Assembly: GCF_965219595.1 (NCBI RefSeq)
Contig: NZ_OZ244781.1
Coordinates: forward strand, 682,001 to 746,000
Source: Poriferisodalis sp022821985
Lineage (GTDB): Bacteria > Actinomycetota > Acidimicrobiia > Acidimicrobiales > Poriferisodalaceae
Direction: 5' to 3'
DNA length: 64,000 nucleotides
The position numbers and the translations under genes are program-made. The notes below the pieces were generated by a model. It worked only from the letters and a program-made list of their open reading frames with translations. It was not told the DNA's origin and did no database searches. Below, piece after piece: positions 25,774 through 34,827 of the stretch. Each line of letters starts with the position of its first letter. Position 1 is the first letter of the stretch.

Positions 25774-28615
25774 GGAGACGCTCCCCCGCCGGGTCGAAGT
25801 GGGCGTGGTGGTCGATCACCGTCGCGCCGATGCGCTCCCCCGATTCCAGCAGCACCGTCAGCTTCGTGCCGCCGGCGGCCAGGTCGGGCTCGACCTGGCC
25901 GAGGCAGATCGACCGGTTCAGCGTCGGCGAGAAGCGCGCCGAGGTGATGCGGCCCAGGATCTCGTTGGAGTCGCTCCGCACAATCTGGGCGGCCTCTTCG
26001 GGCACCACGTCGGGATCGTCGGGCTGGATGGCCACGACCATCGGGAGCGACCGGTCGGCCGCCCAGGCCAACTCTGGCTTGCCGGCGAAATCGTCCTTGT
26101 CGAGCTTGATCAGCGACCCCAAGCCGGTGCTGGGTCCCAGCGTCAGCCCGTCGGTGTCCTGACCCACGATGAAGTGCCCCTTCTCGAGGCGCATGATGCG
26201 CTGGCCTTCCAGGCCGAACGGTCCCACGCCGAGATCGCTGCCGGAATCCATGAGGGCTTCCCAGACATGCAGGCCGTGACCTGCAGGCACGTGCAGCTCG
26301 AACGACAGCTCGCCGGTGAAGCCGATCCGCCACATGAAGCAGCCCGCCACGCCCGCCACCGTGGCTTCTCGGACGGTCATGTACGGGAATGCCTCAGCGT
26401 CGAGGTCGACGCCCTCGCAGACCCTGCTCATGAGCTCGCGAGACTTGGGCCCCGCCACGTTGATGCTGGCGTACGCCGTGGTGACCGGGGTGACGTGCAC
26501 CTGCCAGTCCGGGCGCTCGGTCTGGAGCCAGTTCTCCACCCATTCCCAGACGCCGCCGGCACCCGAGCTGGTGGTGGACATCATGTAGTGGTCCTCGCCG
26601 AGGCGACCGGTGACGCCGTCGTCGAGCACCACGCCGTCCTCGGCGCACATCATCCCGTAGCGCACCCGGCCCACGCCCAGCTTCATCCACTTGTTGACAT
26701 AGAGCAGGCTCAGGAGCTTGGGCACGTCGGGGCCGCGCAGGTCGAGCTTGCCCAGCGGGGTGACGTCGATGAGCCCGACGTTCTCGCGGACATTGCGCAC
26801 CTCGGCTGCAGGGTCGCCGTAGTGATCGGGGCGCAGCCACTGGCCGGCCTGGATGATGGAGACGTTGTTGGCCTCGTGCCAGGGGTGGATAGACGACACC
26901 CGCACCGGCTCGAACATCCGCCCGGCGAGCGCACCGAGCGTGAGCGGTGCGTAGGGGGGCCGCCACACGGTGGTGCCGACCTGGCTGATCGTCTCGCCGC
27001 GCGCCTCGGCAATGGCTGCGACGGTGTTGACCGTTTCCAGCTTGCCCTGCGAGGGTCCCATCGTGGCCGTGGTGTAGCGCTTGGCCAGCTCCACCGAGTC
27101 GTAGCCCTCGTGCGCCGCGGCCACCAAGTCCTTGGAGCTGATGTCCTCGGACATGTCCACCATGCCGTGGGTGTCGGCGCGGTAGAGCTCGGGATGGGGG
27201 TCGCGGCCGAGCGGTGCCCGCTCGTCGGGTGCCCAGGCGGGCTCGTCGCCGTCGACCGGCAGTGCCCGAGCGGTGCGCGACTGCAGGCGATGGCGGACCG
27301 CCGCGGCACGGGCTGCGGCGAGGCGTCCTGTGGCGGCGCCATGCTGACGCAGCCCGTCAAGATCGGCGTCGCCGGCCAGCCCGCCCGTCGCCAGCACATT
27401 GCTGGGGGGGTCGGACGGGAAGAACCTGGCTGCGGCGGGGTCATAGACGGGACGGTCGCCTGCCATGTTGAGCAGCGATGTCGGCGCCGTCCAGCCGGCT
27501 GCTACCACGAGCAGATCGGCGCCGATGGAGGCTCCGTCGGCTACGACTGCGTCGACCGCCCGCGACGAGCCGCGGGTCGAGCTGATGCTGCCCCCGGTGC
27601 GACCGTCGATGACGGCAGCGATCTCGGTGCCCACCCGTTCCAAGTCGGCGACCGCGGCATCTCCCTCGGCATTCGCACTGAACACCACCGCCCGCTCGCC
27701 CGGCTTGACGCCCCAGAGGTTCACCAGGCGACGTGCTGCGCCCGAGGTGATGACGCCGGGCCGGTCGTTGCCCTCGAACACGTAGGGACGCTCGATCAGG
27801 CCGGGCGCTGCCACCAGCGTCTTGGCGCGGGCCTTGATGAGACGCTCCACCGCGATCGGGTGGTTGCGCTGGACGATGCCGATCCAGTTGTCCTCATACC
27901 GACCGGTCACGGTCGAGTCAGTCAGCACCTCGACATCGGAAGCGTCCAGCGCAGTGCGCAGCTCGGCGAGCGCGGCTTGATCGGCGGCATCGCTCGAGTA
28001 GCGCAGATGGCCGCCCACGCTGTGCTCATGGGAGACCAGCAGCACGCTGGCGCCCGCGCTGCTGGCGGCCAGCGCCGCCTCGATGCCGGCCGGGCCTGCT
28101 CCGGCCACCACCACGTCGGGGTGGGTGTAGCGCTTGTCGTGGTAGGCGTGCGGGGTGTCGAGGTCGATCTTGCCGCCCGGGGCGAACGTGGCCAGCACCC
28201 GCTCGTAGGTGGGCCACAGCCATTGCGGCTTCATGAAGGTCTTGTAGTAGAAGCCGGCCGTCAGGAAGCGCCCGAGCAGACCGTTCACCGCCTTGATGTC
28301 GCGGTTCAACGACGGCCACGCGTTCTGCGAGCGGACGTCCATGCCGCTCTCCAGCAAGCGGTGGCCGGCCCGCACATTGGGGTCGTCGCCCACCTGGACC
28401 ATCAGGTTGGGATCCCAGTAGTCGGCGGTGAGGATCCCCCGCGGCCGGTGGTACTTCATGGAGCGGGAGAAGATCTGCTCTCCTGCAGCGGCCAGGGCAG
28501 AAGCGATCGTGTCGCCCTCGAACCCGCTGAACCGCTTGCCGTTCCAGCGGAAGCGAAGCTTGGCGGCCCGGTCGATCACCTCGGTGGGCTGGACGCCCTG
28601 CCGGCTCATCGTCAT
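25766..28615 (-). CDS. soxA: Sarcosine oxidase alpha subunit
   Basis: 949 residues from ATG 28615 with a purine-rich site upstream; the frame extends to 28693 but that part is not conserved. Regions in order: an N-terminal ferredoxin-like domain with FRWNGKRFSGFEGDTIASAL, a pyridine-nucleotide-disulfide-type NAD site VVVAGAGPAGIEAALAASSAG near residue 170, and a C-terminal glycine-cleavage T-like domain (about 570-949) with LIDVTPLGKLDLRGPD and GLEGQRIMRLEKGHFIVGQDTD that binds tetrahydrofolate. The holoenzyme oxidises sarcosine to glycine, H2O2 and 5,10-methylene-THF in the cytoplasm. The H2O2 gives a reason for peroxidases nearby. Confidence 0.95.
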   Translation of the reverse strand: MTMSRQGVQPTEVIDRAAKLRFRWNGKRFSGFEGDTIASALAAAGEQIFSRSMKYHRPRGILTADYWDPNLMVQVGDDPNVRAGHRLLESGMDVRSQNAWPSLNRDIKAVNGLLGRFLTAGFYYKTFMKPQWLWPTYERVLATFAPGGKIDLDTPHAYHDKRYTHPDVVVAGAGPAGIEAALAASSAGASVLLVSHEHSVGGHLRYSSDAADQAALAELRTALDASDVEVLTDSTVTGRYEDNWIGIVQRNHPIAVERLIKARAKTLVAAPGLIERPYVFEGNDRPGVITSGAARRLVNLWGVKPGERAVVFSANAEGDAAVADLERVGTEIAAVIDGRTGGSISSTRGSSRAVDAVVADGASIGADLLVVAAGWTAPTSLLNMAGDRPVYDPAAARFFPSDPPSNVLATGGLAGDADLDGLRQHGAATGRLAAARAAAVRHRLQSRTARALPVDGDEPAWAPDERAPLGRDPHPELYRADTHGMVDMSEDISSKDLVAAAHEGYDSVELAKRYTTATMGPSQGKLETVNTVAAIAEARGETISQVGTTVWRPPYAPLTLGALAGRMFEPVRVSSIHPWHEANNVSIIQAGQWLRPDHYGDPAAEVRNVRENVGLIDVTPLGKLDLRGPDVPKLLSLLYVNKWMKLGVGRVRYGMMCAEDGVVLDDGVTGRLGEDHYMMSTTSSGAGGVWEWVENWLQTERPDWQVHVTPVTTAYASINVAGPKSRELMSRVCEGVDLDAEAFPYMTVREATVAGVAGCFMWRIGFTGELSFELHVPAGHGLHVWEALMDSGSDLGVGPFGLEGQRIMRLEKGHFIVGQDTDGLTLGPSTGLGSLIKLDKDDFAGKPELAWAADRSLPMVVAIQPDDPDVVPEEAAQIVRSDSNEILGRITSARFSPTLNRSICLGQVEPDLAAGGTKLTVLLESGERIGATVIDHHAHFDPAGERLRG

Positions 28616-28693
28616 GCCGCGCTGCCTCTCATGCTGCACCGCCTGGCTCGCCGTCGGGCTGGGTGCCCCAGAGAGCACCGGGCACACACGCAC

Positions 28694-28966
28694 TCATGCC
28701 GCACCGCCTCGCTTGTCGCCGGGCAGGGGCGGATCGCGGAATTCGTTGGTGGCGGTGTTGCGCTCGATCGAGAACCAGCGGCGGCAGCCCGACGCGCAGT
28801 ACCAGTTCTCGCGCAGCCAGCCGGCGGGGTTGTCGCGCAGGTACAGGTAGGCCCGCCATTCGGCCGGCGAGGCTGTGTTGGGATCGGGACGGGCGTGCGA
28901 CTCGCCGCCGTACCGGAGGTCGGTCGAGTTGCGTGGACCGCAATTGGGGCACGGGACAAGCAGCAT
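28694..28966 (-). CDS. soxD: Sarcosine oxidase delta subunit
   Basis: 90 residues from ATG 28966. It opens MLLVPCPNCGPRN and later has WYCASGCRRWF: four cysteines that hold the structural zinc of SoxD. WRAYLYLRDNPAG and ENW are conserved in the family, as is FRDPPLPG-type polar tail sequence. It lies between soxB and soxA, the usual soxBDAG order. The delta chain stabilises the heterotetramer and is not catalytic. A longer open frame to 29059 is not family-like. Confidence 0.92.
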   Translation of the reverse strand: MLLVPCPNCGPRNSTDLRYGGESHARPDPNTASPAEWRAYLYLRDNPAGWLRENWYCASGCRRWFSIERNTATNEFRDPPLPGDKRGGAA

Positions 28967-29036
28967 CAGTGGCCCACCACTGTCGTATCGGCGCCGGTGG
29001 GCCTCATGGCACTCGGGGGAAGCACGAAGCGAGACA

Positions 29037-30347
29037 TCAGTGGCCCACCGACGCTGCACCCTTTTCGCCCACGAGTTCGCCGTTGTCGAAACGGCTGAGG
29101 GCGAAGGCCTCGATCAGCTTGGGCGTGCGGCCTGTAGCGGCGGCCTCGGCCATCTGCTCGCCGGAAACCGGTGCAGCCTTGAATCCGTAGGTGCCCCAGC
29201 CCACATCCACCAGGAAGCCGTCGACGGGTGTGAAGCCCATTACCGGCGAGTAGTCGGGGGTCATGTCGCACAGGCCTGACCACTGGCGCAGAATCCGCAT
29301 GCGCGAAACGCCGGGCATCAGCTCGAGCACGTGCCCAGCCAGTCCCTCGGTGAACTCCAGCGAACCGCGCACCGAGTAGTTGGCATAGGGGTCGACCGAG
29401 GCGCCGAACACCAGCTCGCCCCGGTCGGTCTGGCTCACGTACACGTGCAGCGAACCCGAGACCACCACCGTGGGCAGGAACATCTTCACCGGCTCGGTGA
29501 CGGCGGCCTGCAGGGGGTGGGTGGTGATGGGCAGCCGCACGCCGGCCATGGTCGAGATGAGCGATGCCCACCCGGCGGTGCAGTTGATGACGATCGGCGT
29601 GGAGATGTCGCCGCGATTCGTGCGAACGCCGGTGACCCGGCCCCCGGCGCCCTTGCCGTCGGGACCGTCGCCGCCTTCGCAGAGAATGTCGGTGACCTCG
29701 GTCTTCTGGTGCATCTCGACGCCCATGTGGTCCGCCGCCCGGGCGTACCCCCACACCACCGCGTCGTGGCGAACGACGCCGCCTGGCGGGTGATACAGCG
29801 CGCCCTGGATCGGGTAGCGGGGGTGGTCGGAGGTGTCGAGGCTCGGGCACTCCTTCTTGATCTCGTCGGGGCCGATCACGCTGGAGTTGACGCCGCCGAG
29901 CTTGTTGACCTCGGCGCGCCAGTGCATCGTGCGCAGGGAGGCGTCGGAGTGCGCCAGCGTCAGGTGGCCGCGTTGGCTGAACATCACGTTGATGTTCAGC
30001 TCCACCGCCATCTGCTCATACAGGTGCACCGACCGGTCGTAGAAGGCCACCCCTTCAGGGGTGAGATAGTTGGAGCGCACGATGGCCGTGTTGCGCCCCG
30101 AGCCGCCGCTGCCCAGGTAGGCCTTGTCGAGCACGGCCACGTTGGTCATGCCGTGGTTGCGGGCCAGGTAGTAGGCGGTGGCCAAGCCGTGCACGCCGCC
30201 GCCGATCACCACGGCGTCGTAGGACCGTTGCAGATCGCAGTCGCGCCACACCCGCGGCCACGACTGGCCCCGGAGGCCCTTCCAGGCCAGCGCCGCAGCC
30301 GAGTACTTGGGCGGACGCTTCCGCAGCCGGCCCGCAAGTCCTGCCAT
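29037..30347 (-). CDS. soxB: Sarcosine oxidase beta subunit
   Basis: 436 residues from ATG 30347. VVIGGGVHGLATAYYLARNHG near residue 48 is the FAD Rossmann motif; GGSGRNTAIVRSNY near 80 is the family segment around the flavin sites, and the glycine-rich C-terminal stretch VGWGTYGFKAAPVSGE closes the FAD site. Beta carries FAD and covalent FMN and performs the oxidation of sarcosine. It is the first gene of the soxBDAG operon, read away from a divergent LysR gene that probably controls it. N-terminal extension to 30413 is unsupported. Confidence 0.95.
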   Translation of the reverse strand: MAGLAGRLRKRPPKYSAAALAWKGLRGQSWPRVWRDCDLQRSYDAVVIGGGVHGLATAYYLARNHGMTNVAVLDKAYLGSGGSGRNTAIVRSNYLTPEGVAFYDRSVHLYEQMAVELNINVMFSQRGHLTLAHSDASLRTMHWRAEVNKLGGVNSSVIGPDEIKKECPSLDTSDHPRYPIQGALYHPPGGVVRHDAVVWGYARAADHMGVEMHQKTEVTDILCEGGDGPDGKGAGGRVTGVRTNRGDISTPIVINCTAGWASLISTMAGVRLPITTHPLQAAVTEPVKMFLPTVVVSGSLHVYVSQTDRGELVFGASVDPYANYSVRGSLEFTEGLAGHVLELMPGVSRMRILRQWSGLCDMTPDYSPVMGFTPVDGFLVDVGWGTYGFKAAPVSGEQMAEAAATGRTPKLIEAFALSRFDNGELVGEKGAASVGH

Positions 30348-30443
30348 TGCTCTGCAGGCTAAGCACCCCGCTCGGTGACGAGAAGTATCAGTTTGCAAAT
30401 AATTCAGATGCACTGCCTCTCAATCGCTTCTACGCTGTGCGGC
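30348..30443. promoter_or_regulatory. Divergent sox / LysR promoter region
   Basis: The 96-base gap between soxB and the LysR gene is locally AT-rich and contains the palindrome TTTGCAAA (30392-30399) inside TATCAGTTTGCAAATAATTC. LysR proteins usually bind such dyads in the shared region and autoregulate. Exact -10 and -35 boxes are not clear. Confidence 0.45.
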
Positions 30444-31340
30444 GTGAACCTGCAGCGCCTGCGCTACTTCGTCACGGTGGCCGATGAGCTGCACTTCGGC
30501 CGGGCCGCGCAGCGACTGCACATGTCCCAGCCGCCGCTGAGCCAGCAGATCCGGCAGCTCGAGCGCGAGCTCGACACCGCACTGTTCGACCGCAGCACCC
30601 GGCGGGTCACGCTCACCGAAGCCGGACGGTTCCTCTATCCCGAAGCGCTTCGACTGCTGGCGGCCGCGGACGGCGTGGAGCGCCTCATGTCGCAGCGCCG
30701 CGAAGGTCACACGGGCACGCTGCGGGTCGGCTTCGTCGACTCGGCTGCCTACGAGGTGATGCCGCGCGTGCTGGCCGAGTACCGCCGGCGACGGCCCCGG
30801 GTCGACTTCGAGCTGCACACGCTGAGCTCCGACGAACAGGTCAAGGCGCTGCGTGCCGGACGCATCGATCTGGGCATCGGCAGGGCCGCCGGCGACGCCG
30901 ACCAGGTGGAGGCGACCCTGGTGATGAACGAGCGGCTGCTGCTGGCCGCGGGCGGCGCTCACCGGCTGGCCCGGCAGCGGGCTGCAGCGCTGCGCGATCT
31001 GTCCGGCGAGCCGATCATCGGCTTCGACCGGGGAGTGTCGCCCAGCCTCCACGCCGTGCTGGCCGGGATGTTCAGCGCCCAAGGCGTCGCCTACGACCCC
31101 ATGATCGAGGCCACCGAGTACACCACCATCCTCGGATTCGTGGCTGCAGGCGAGGGCGTCGCCATCGTGCCCGCCAGCGTGCAGACGTTCCGGCCGCCGG
31201 GCCTGCACTACGTGCCGATCAGCGACGACGCCGCCTCGGTCCCCCTGCTGCTGCTCACCCGCTCCGGCGAACCCCTGCCGCTGGTCACCCAAGCCCTCGA
31301 CCTCGTCACCGAGCTCTACGCCCCCCAAGCCGCAGCTTGA
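30444..31340 (+). CDS. LysR family transcriptional regulator
   Basis: 298 residues from GTG 30444. The first 60 residues are a typical LysR winged helix: LQRLRYFVTVADELHFGRAA, then QRLHMSQPPLSQQIRQLE and LDTALFDRSTRRVTLTEAG. The rest is the two-lobed effector domain (GTLRVGFVDSAAYEVMPRVL, LGFVAAGEGVAIVPASV). The gene is divergent from soxBDAG with a dyad between them, so it most likely regulates sarcosine or a related methylamine pathway and itself. The first codons of the frame (from 30375) overlap the operator region and are unlikely to be translated. Confidence 0.9.
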   Translation: MNLQRLRYFVTVADELHFGRAAQRLHMSQPPLSQQIRQLERELDTALFDRSTRRVTLTEAGRFLYPEALRLLAAADGVERLMSQRREGHTGTLRVGFVDSAAYEVMPRVLAEYRRRRPRVDFELHTLSSDEQVKALRAGRIDLGIGRAAGDADQVEATLVMNERLLLAAGGAHRLARQRAAALRDLSGEPIIGFDRGVSPSLHAVLAGMFSAQGVAYDPMIEATEYTTILGFVAAGEGVAIVPASVQTFRPPGLHYVPISDDAASVPLLLLTRSGEPLPLVTQALDLVTELYAPQAAA

Positions 31341-31402
31341 GGATGTCAGCAGTACTCTGACGAATCGATGCCGAACGGCTCTGCCGACCAAGGACCGCCT
31401 GC

Positions 31403-32743
31403 GTGAGCGCGAGCGCGATCCGTCGCTGGGCCGCCGTGGCGGTCGCTGCATTGGCGGCTGCGGCTTGCGCAGGCGACGGCGCCGAGACAGCCGTTGTCGC
31501 GGACCCCGGAACAAGCGCGGCGGCCGAGCAGCAAGCCGGTGAGCCGGCGCGGCCCGCACCGGGCCCCCTCGGGACAGTCGAGATCCCCGCCGACGAGGCC
31601 ATACAGATCCGCTCGCTCGAGGCCATCACCGGCGATGTTGCGTTCTTGGGGCTGCCCAACATGCGCTCGACGGAGCTGGCCATAGAGGACTACGGACCCA
31701 TCCGGGGCTTCGACGTCGAGCTCGGCACACCGCTCGACGACCTGTGCTCGAGCGACGGCGGGCAGGCAGCAGCCCAGATCATCGTGGCCGACAGCGACGT
31801 GCTGGGCGTGATCGGCACCTCCTGCTCGGGTGCGGCAGTCGCGGCAGCGCCGCTCATCACCGAGGCCGGCATCACGATGATCTCTGCGAGCAATACCTCG
31901 CCGGCGCTGACCTCGGACCTGCGGGGCAATGCAGGACAGAACCACAGCGTCGGCTACTACCGCACCTCGCACAACGACCTCTTCCAAGCCGCAGCGGTAG
32001 CGCAGTTCGTGCTGAATGAGCTTGGGCTGGCTACTGCCGCGGTGATTCATGACGGCGACCCCTACACGCAGGGTCTGGCTCACGCGTTCGCCGACGCCTT
32101 CGCAGCCGAAGGCGGCACCATCACCGGCATGTCGGCCGTCAACAAGGACGACACCGACATGGTGCCGGTGCTGACCGAGATTGCTGCAGGCACGCCGCAG
32201 GCGTTGTTCTTTCCCATCTTCCAGCCTGCGGGCGACTTCATCGCCGACCAAGCACCCGGCGTGCCCGGCTTGGAGAACGCGGCCCTGCTGGCGTCGGGAG
32301 GGTTGCTGAACCTGAACTTCCTGGCGCTGCCGCAAACGGCAGGCATGTACCTGGCAGGTCCCGACACCCGTTTCGGCAACAACGCGAACCGCAGCACTGG
32401 GCGCACCACAGAGGAATTCCTGGACATCTACCAAGAGCGTTTCGGCGGGCCGCCGGCCGCGCCGTACTGGGCACATGCGTATGACGCCACAGTGCTGCTG
32501 CTGGACGCGATCACCGCCGCTTCCTATGTCGAGGGCGACACGCTGGTAGTGGACCGGCAGGGCGTGCGCGACTACCTGAGCTCCGTCGCGGGCCACGAAG
32601 GACTGACGGGAACGCTCACCTGTGACGGGTTCGGCGACTGCGGTGCCGGTCGGATCACCGTGGTGGAGAACCTGGGCGGCGAGGAGAATGCCGAGGCCAG
32701 CATGAGCAACGTCGTCTTCTCGTACGCGCCGCCGGCCGAGTGA
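31403..32743 (+). CDS. Branched-chain amino-acid-type ABC substrate-binding lipoprotein
   Basis: 446 residues from GTG 31403. The signal AVAVAALAAAACAG carries a lipobox Cys at residue 22. The mature part is a Peripla_BP_6 (LivJ-like) protein: GLPNMRSTELAIEDYG, LGVIGTSCSGAAVAAAPLI, ISASNTSPALT near residue 160 and VIHDGDPYTQGLAHAFADAF. The family binds amino acids, amides, urea or aromatic acids. No permease or ATPase genes accompany it; it follows the LysR gene by 62 bases on the same strand and so may be coregulated. The ligand could be a methylated amine or amino acid, by context only. Confidence 0.85.
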   Translation: MSASAIRRWAAVAVAALAAAACAGDGAETAVVADPGTSAAAEQQAGEPARPAPGPLGTVEIPADEAIQIRSLEAITGDVAFLGLPNMRSTELAIEDYGPIRGFDVELGTPLDDLCSSDGGQAAAQIIVADSDVLGVIGTSCSGAAVAAAPLITEAGITMISASNTSPALTSDLRGNAGQNHSVGYYRTSHNDLFQAAAVAQFVLNELGLATAAVIHDGDPYTQGLAHAFADAFAAEGGTITGMSAVNKDDTDMVPVLTEIAAGTPQALFFPIFQPAGDFIADQAPGVPGLENAALLASGGLLNLNFLALPQTAGMYLAGPDTRFGNNANRSTGRTTEEFLDIYQERFGGPPAAPYWAHAYDATVLLLDAITAASYVEGDTLVVDRQGVRDYLSSVAGHEGLTGTLTCDGFGDCGAGRITVVENLGGEENAEASMSNVVFSYAPPAE

Positions 32744-32746
32744 TGG

Positions 32747-33934
32747 CTAGATGGCGAGGTCGTTGAGGTTGTAGTCGCGGATGACGCGGTCGAACGTCTC
32801 GTCGTTGTAGCGGAAATCGTCTTCGAGGCCGACGAAAGGTGCGTAGGTGTAGCGGCGCTCGCCGGGGCGATGCTGCGCCCGGGCGTCGATGGCCACCGCG
32901 ATCACCGATGACCGCTTGAACACCCGCTCCTCGTCGTAGACGACCACGCCGTCGCGCTCGTGCACCCGCAGTTGACCTGCCACGCCCACCACCGATGAGC
33001 GCCGGTGGAAGCCGAACGTGACCGAGATGCGCGGGTCTGCAGAGGTGTTGGCATAGGAGCCGTGGACCATGTGACGGTTCACCACGGTCGCATCACCCGG
33101 TTCGCACAGCAGCGGGATGGCGTCGGGCAGCATGGTGCTGCCGCCGTTGTCGGCAACCTTCGCACGCAGGTCGATGCGCCCCAGCTTGTGCGTGCCGGGC
33201 ACGATCCACAGCGCATTCGCGGCCGTGGTCTCATACAGCTGCACCTGGAAGTTGAAGCCGTGGATGCCCATGTCCCAGTCGGGGTTGTCCCAGTGGGTCA
33301 CCCCGTCCTGGTGCCACGACACCGAGCCGCCCAGCCCGGGTTCCTTCACGAAGATGGCGTCGTTGTAGGGAACGAAGTCGGGGCCGTTGATGCTCTCGGC
33401 GATCGACATCAGGTCGGGATGGCCGTACAGCCGCAGCGCGGAGGGCATCGACTGGCACATGCCGAAGATCAGGTAGACGACATCAGGCGGGGCGTCGGCA
33501 TCGGGCGTCGGCTGGTCCATCTGGACCTGGTGGCGGCCGCCGAGGGCGCTGGTGCCGCCGAACGGGTCAGACAGCGGCGCGATGTGGATGTACGGCTCGA
33601 CTGCATAGTCGCGGCCCAGTGCGGGCCGGCCGTGGCGGTCCACCTCTGCGCCTTGGCGCACCGGCGCCCGCTCGATGACCTCGCCCACCTCGGATCGGAG
33701 TTCGGCAATCTCGTCAGGGCCGACGACTCCGGTGAAGACATAGAAGCCGTGCTTCCAGTAGTTCTCCAGGATCTCGGGGTGCAGCTTGCCGTCGGACCCG
33801 TACCGGACGGGACCCCTGTTGCCGGTGTCGTGGGCTCGCTGCACGCCGCCAGCGAGGTAGTCGGCCATGTCTGCGAGGTGCTGCTCTCTCGTCGGCGCAT
33901 CGGCCGCTTCCGTTCGATCCGCAACGTCAGTCAT
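32747..33934 (-). CDS. Phytanoyl-CoA dioxygenase (PhyH) family protein
   Basis: 395 residues. SVSWHQDGVTHW near residue 210 gives the Fe(II)-binding H-x-D, NRHMVHGSYAN near 290 the second His, and PRISVTFGF the Arg that binds 2-oxoglutarate. It therefore has a complete facial triad and should be an active 2-oxoglutarate-dependent oxygenase. Bacterial members act on small molecules, lipids, ectoine or phosphonates. The N-terminal ~100 residues contain the family's YWKHGFYVFTGVVGPDEI. It converges with the binding-protein gene and diverges from the crotonase gene. The substrate is unknown; catabolic neighbours suggest demethylation or hydroxylation. Confidence 0.88.
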   Translation of the reverse strand: MTDVADRTEAADAPTREQHLADMADYLAGGVQRAHDTGNRGPVRYGSDGKLHPEILENYWKHGFYVFTGVVGPDEIAELRSEVGEVIERAPVRQGAEVDRHGRPALGRDYAVEPYIHIAPLSDPFGGTSALGGRHQVQMDQPTPDADAPPDVVYLIFGMCQSMPSALRLYGHPDLMSIAESINGPDFVPYNDAIFVKEPGLGGSVSWHQDGVTHWDNPDWDMGIHGFNFQVQLYETTAANALWIVPGTHKLGRIDLRAKVADNGGSTMLPDAIPLLCEPGDATVVNRHMVHGSYANTSADPRISVTFGFHRRSSVVGVAGQLRVHERDGVVVYDEERVFKRSSVIAVAIDARAQHRPGERRYTYAPFVGLEDDFRYNDETFDRVIRDYNLNDLAI

Positions 33935-34026
33935 CGCGCTCCCCCAGGCAGTCCCTGTCGCAACGATGGTAATCGGGCAACCCGCCGGCTCTCTCGTCGT
34001 TATCCGCGTTCTGCGAGCATGAAGCC

Positions 34027-34815
34027 ATGGAGTTCGCCGAATACGCAGACCGATACCGCACCGCCGAGGTGACCCGCGACGACGCCGGGGTGGTGACCGT
34101 TCGCATGAACACGCGCGGCGGTCCGCTTCAGTGGGGCGGCCGTCCGCACCGTGAGCTGCCCGAGCTGTTCATGGCGCTGGCATCGGACCGCGACATCAAG
34201 GTGGTGATCCTCACCGGCACCGGCGACTCGTTCATCGAGTTGCCCGACGAGGTCAACGCGCTCGCCGAGGGGCGCGCCAATGCCACCGTGTGGGACCGCA
34301 TCATCTGGGAGGGCAACCGACTCGTCGACCAGATGCTCGACATCGAGGTGCCCATGATCGCCGCAGTGAACGGCCCGGTCACGGTGCACTCCGAGCTGGC
34401 GGTGCTGTGCGACATCGTGCTCGCCGCCGAGGGCGCCTACTTCCAGGACGCGCCGCACTTCCCCGGCGGGCTGGTGCCCGGCGACAGCATGCAGATCGTC
34501 TGGCCGCTGCTGCTCGGCCCGAACCGGGGCCGCTACTTCCTGCTCACCGGCCAGCAGATCGATGCCGCCGAAGCCCACGAACTCGGCATCGTGGGCGAGG
34601 TGCTGCCCGCCGACGACCTCATGGCCCGCGCGCAGGAGATCGCCGCCGACCTCGCCAAGCTGAACCCGATCCTGCTGCGCAACACCCGCCACGCGTTGGT
34701 GCGCCCCCTGCGGCGCGCCATGGCCGACGATCTGCACACGGGGCTGGCCCTAGAAGCAATCGCCTCAATGTCAGCCCGCGAATGGTTCCGCGACCAAGCC
34801 GCCGAAGATGCCTAG
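34027..34815 (+). CDS. 6-oxocamphor hydrolase-like crotonase (beta-diketone C-C hydrolase)
   Basis: 262 residues of the crotonase fold. The run NGPVTVHSE, LAAEGAYFQDAPHFPGGLVPGD, then LGPNRGRYFLLTGQ closely follows my recollection of Rhodococcus 6-oxocamphor hydrolase, including the two His (in VTVHSE and APHFP) and the Asp (VPGD) used for retro-Claisen cleavage. It thus differs from ordinary enoyl-CoA hydratases and probably splits a diketone without CoA. In the N-terminal half WGGRPHRELPEL occupies the place of the substrate-gating Trp region. It is divergent from the PhyH gene. A terpenoid or alicyclic diketone substrate is inferred. Confidence 0.78.
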   Translation: MEFAEYADRYRTAEVTRDDAGVVTVRMNTRGGPLQWGGRPHRELPELFMALASDRDIKVVILTGTGDSFIELPDEVNALAEGRANATVWDRIIWEGNRLVDQMLDIEVPMIAAVNGPVTVHSELAVLCDIVLAAEGAYFQDAPHFPGGLVPGDSMQIVWPLLLGPNRGRYFLLTGQQIDAAEAHELGIVGEVLPADDLMARAQEIAADLAKLNPILLRNTRHALVRPLRRAMADDLHTGLALEAIASMSAREWFRDQAAEDA

Positions 34816-34827
34816 GCGACCGGGTTC

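Noticed and set aside
27396..27425. Seven-G run in soxA as another phase-variable tract
   Set aside because: Short, common at this GC content, and the frame is intact in a metabolic gene.
25799..29098. A 1099-codon plus-strand open frame opposite the sox genes
   Set aside because: Shadow of soxA and soxD; no family features and biased composition, typical of antisense frames in GC-rich genes.
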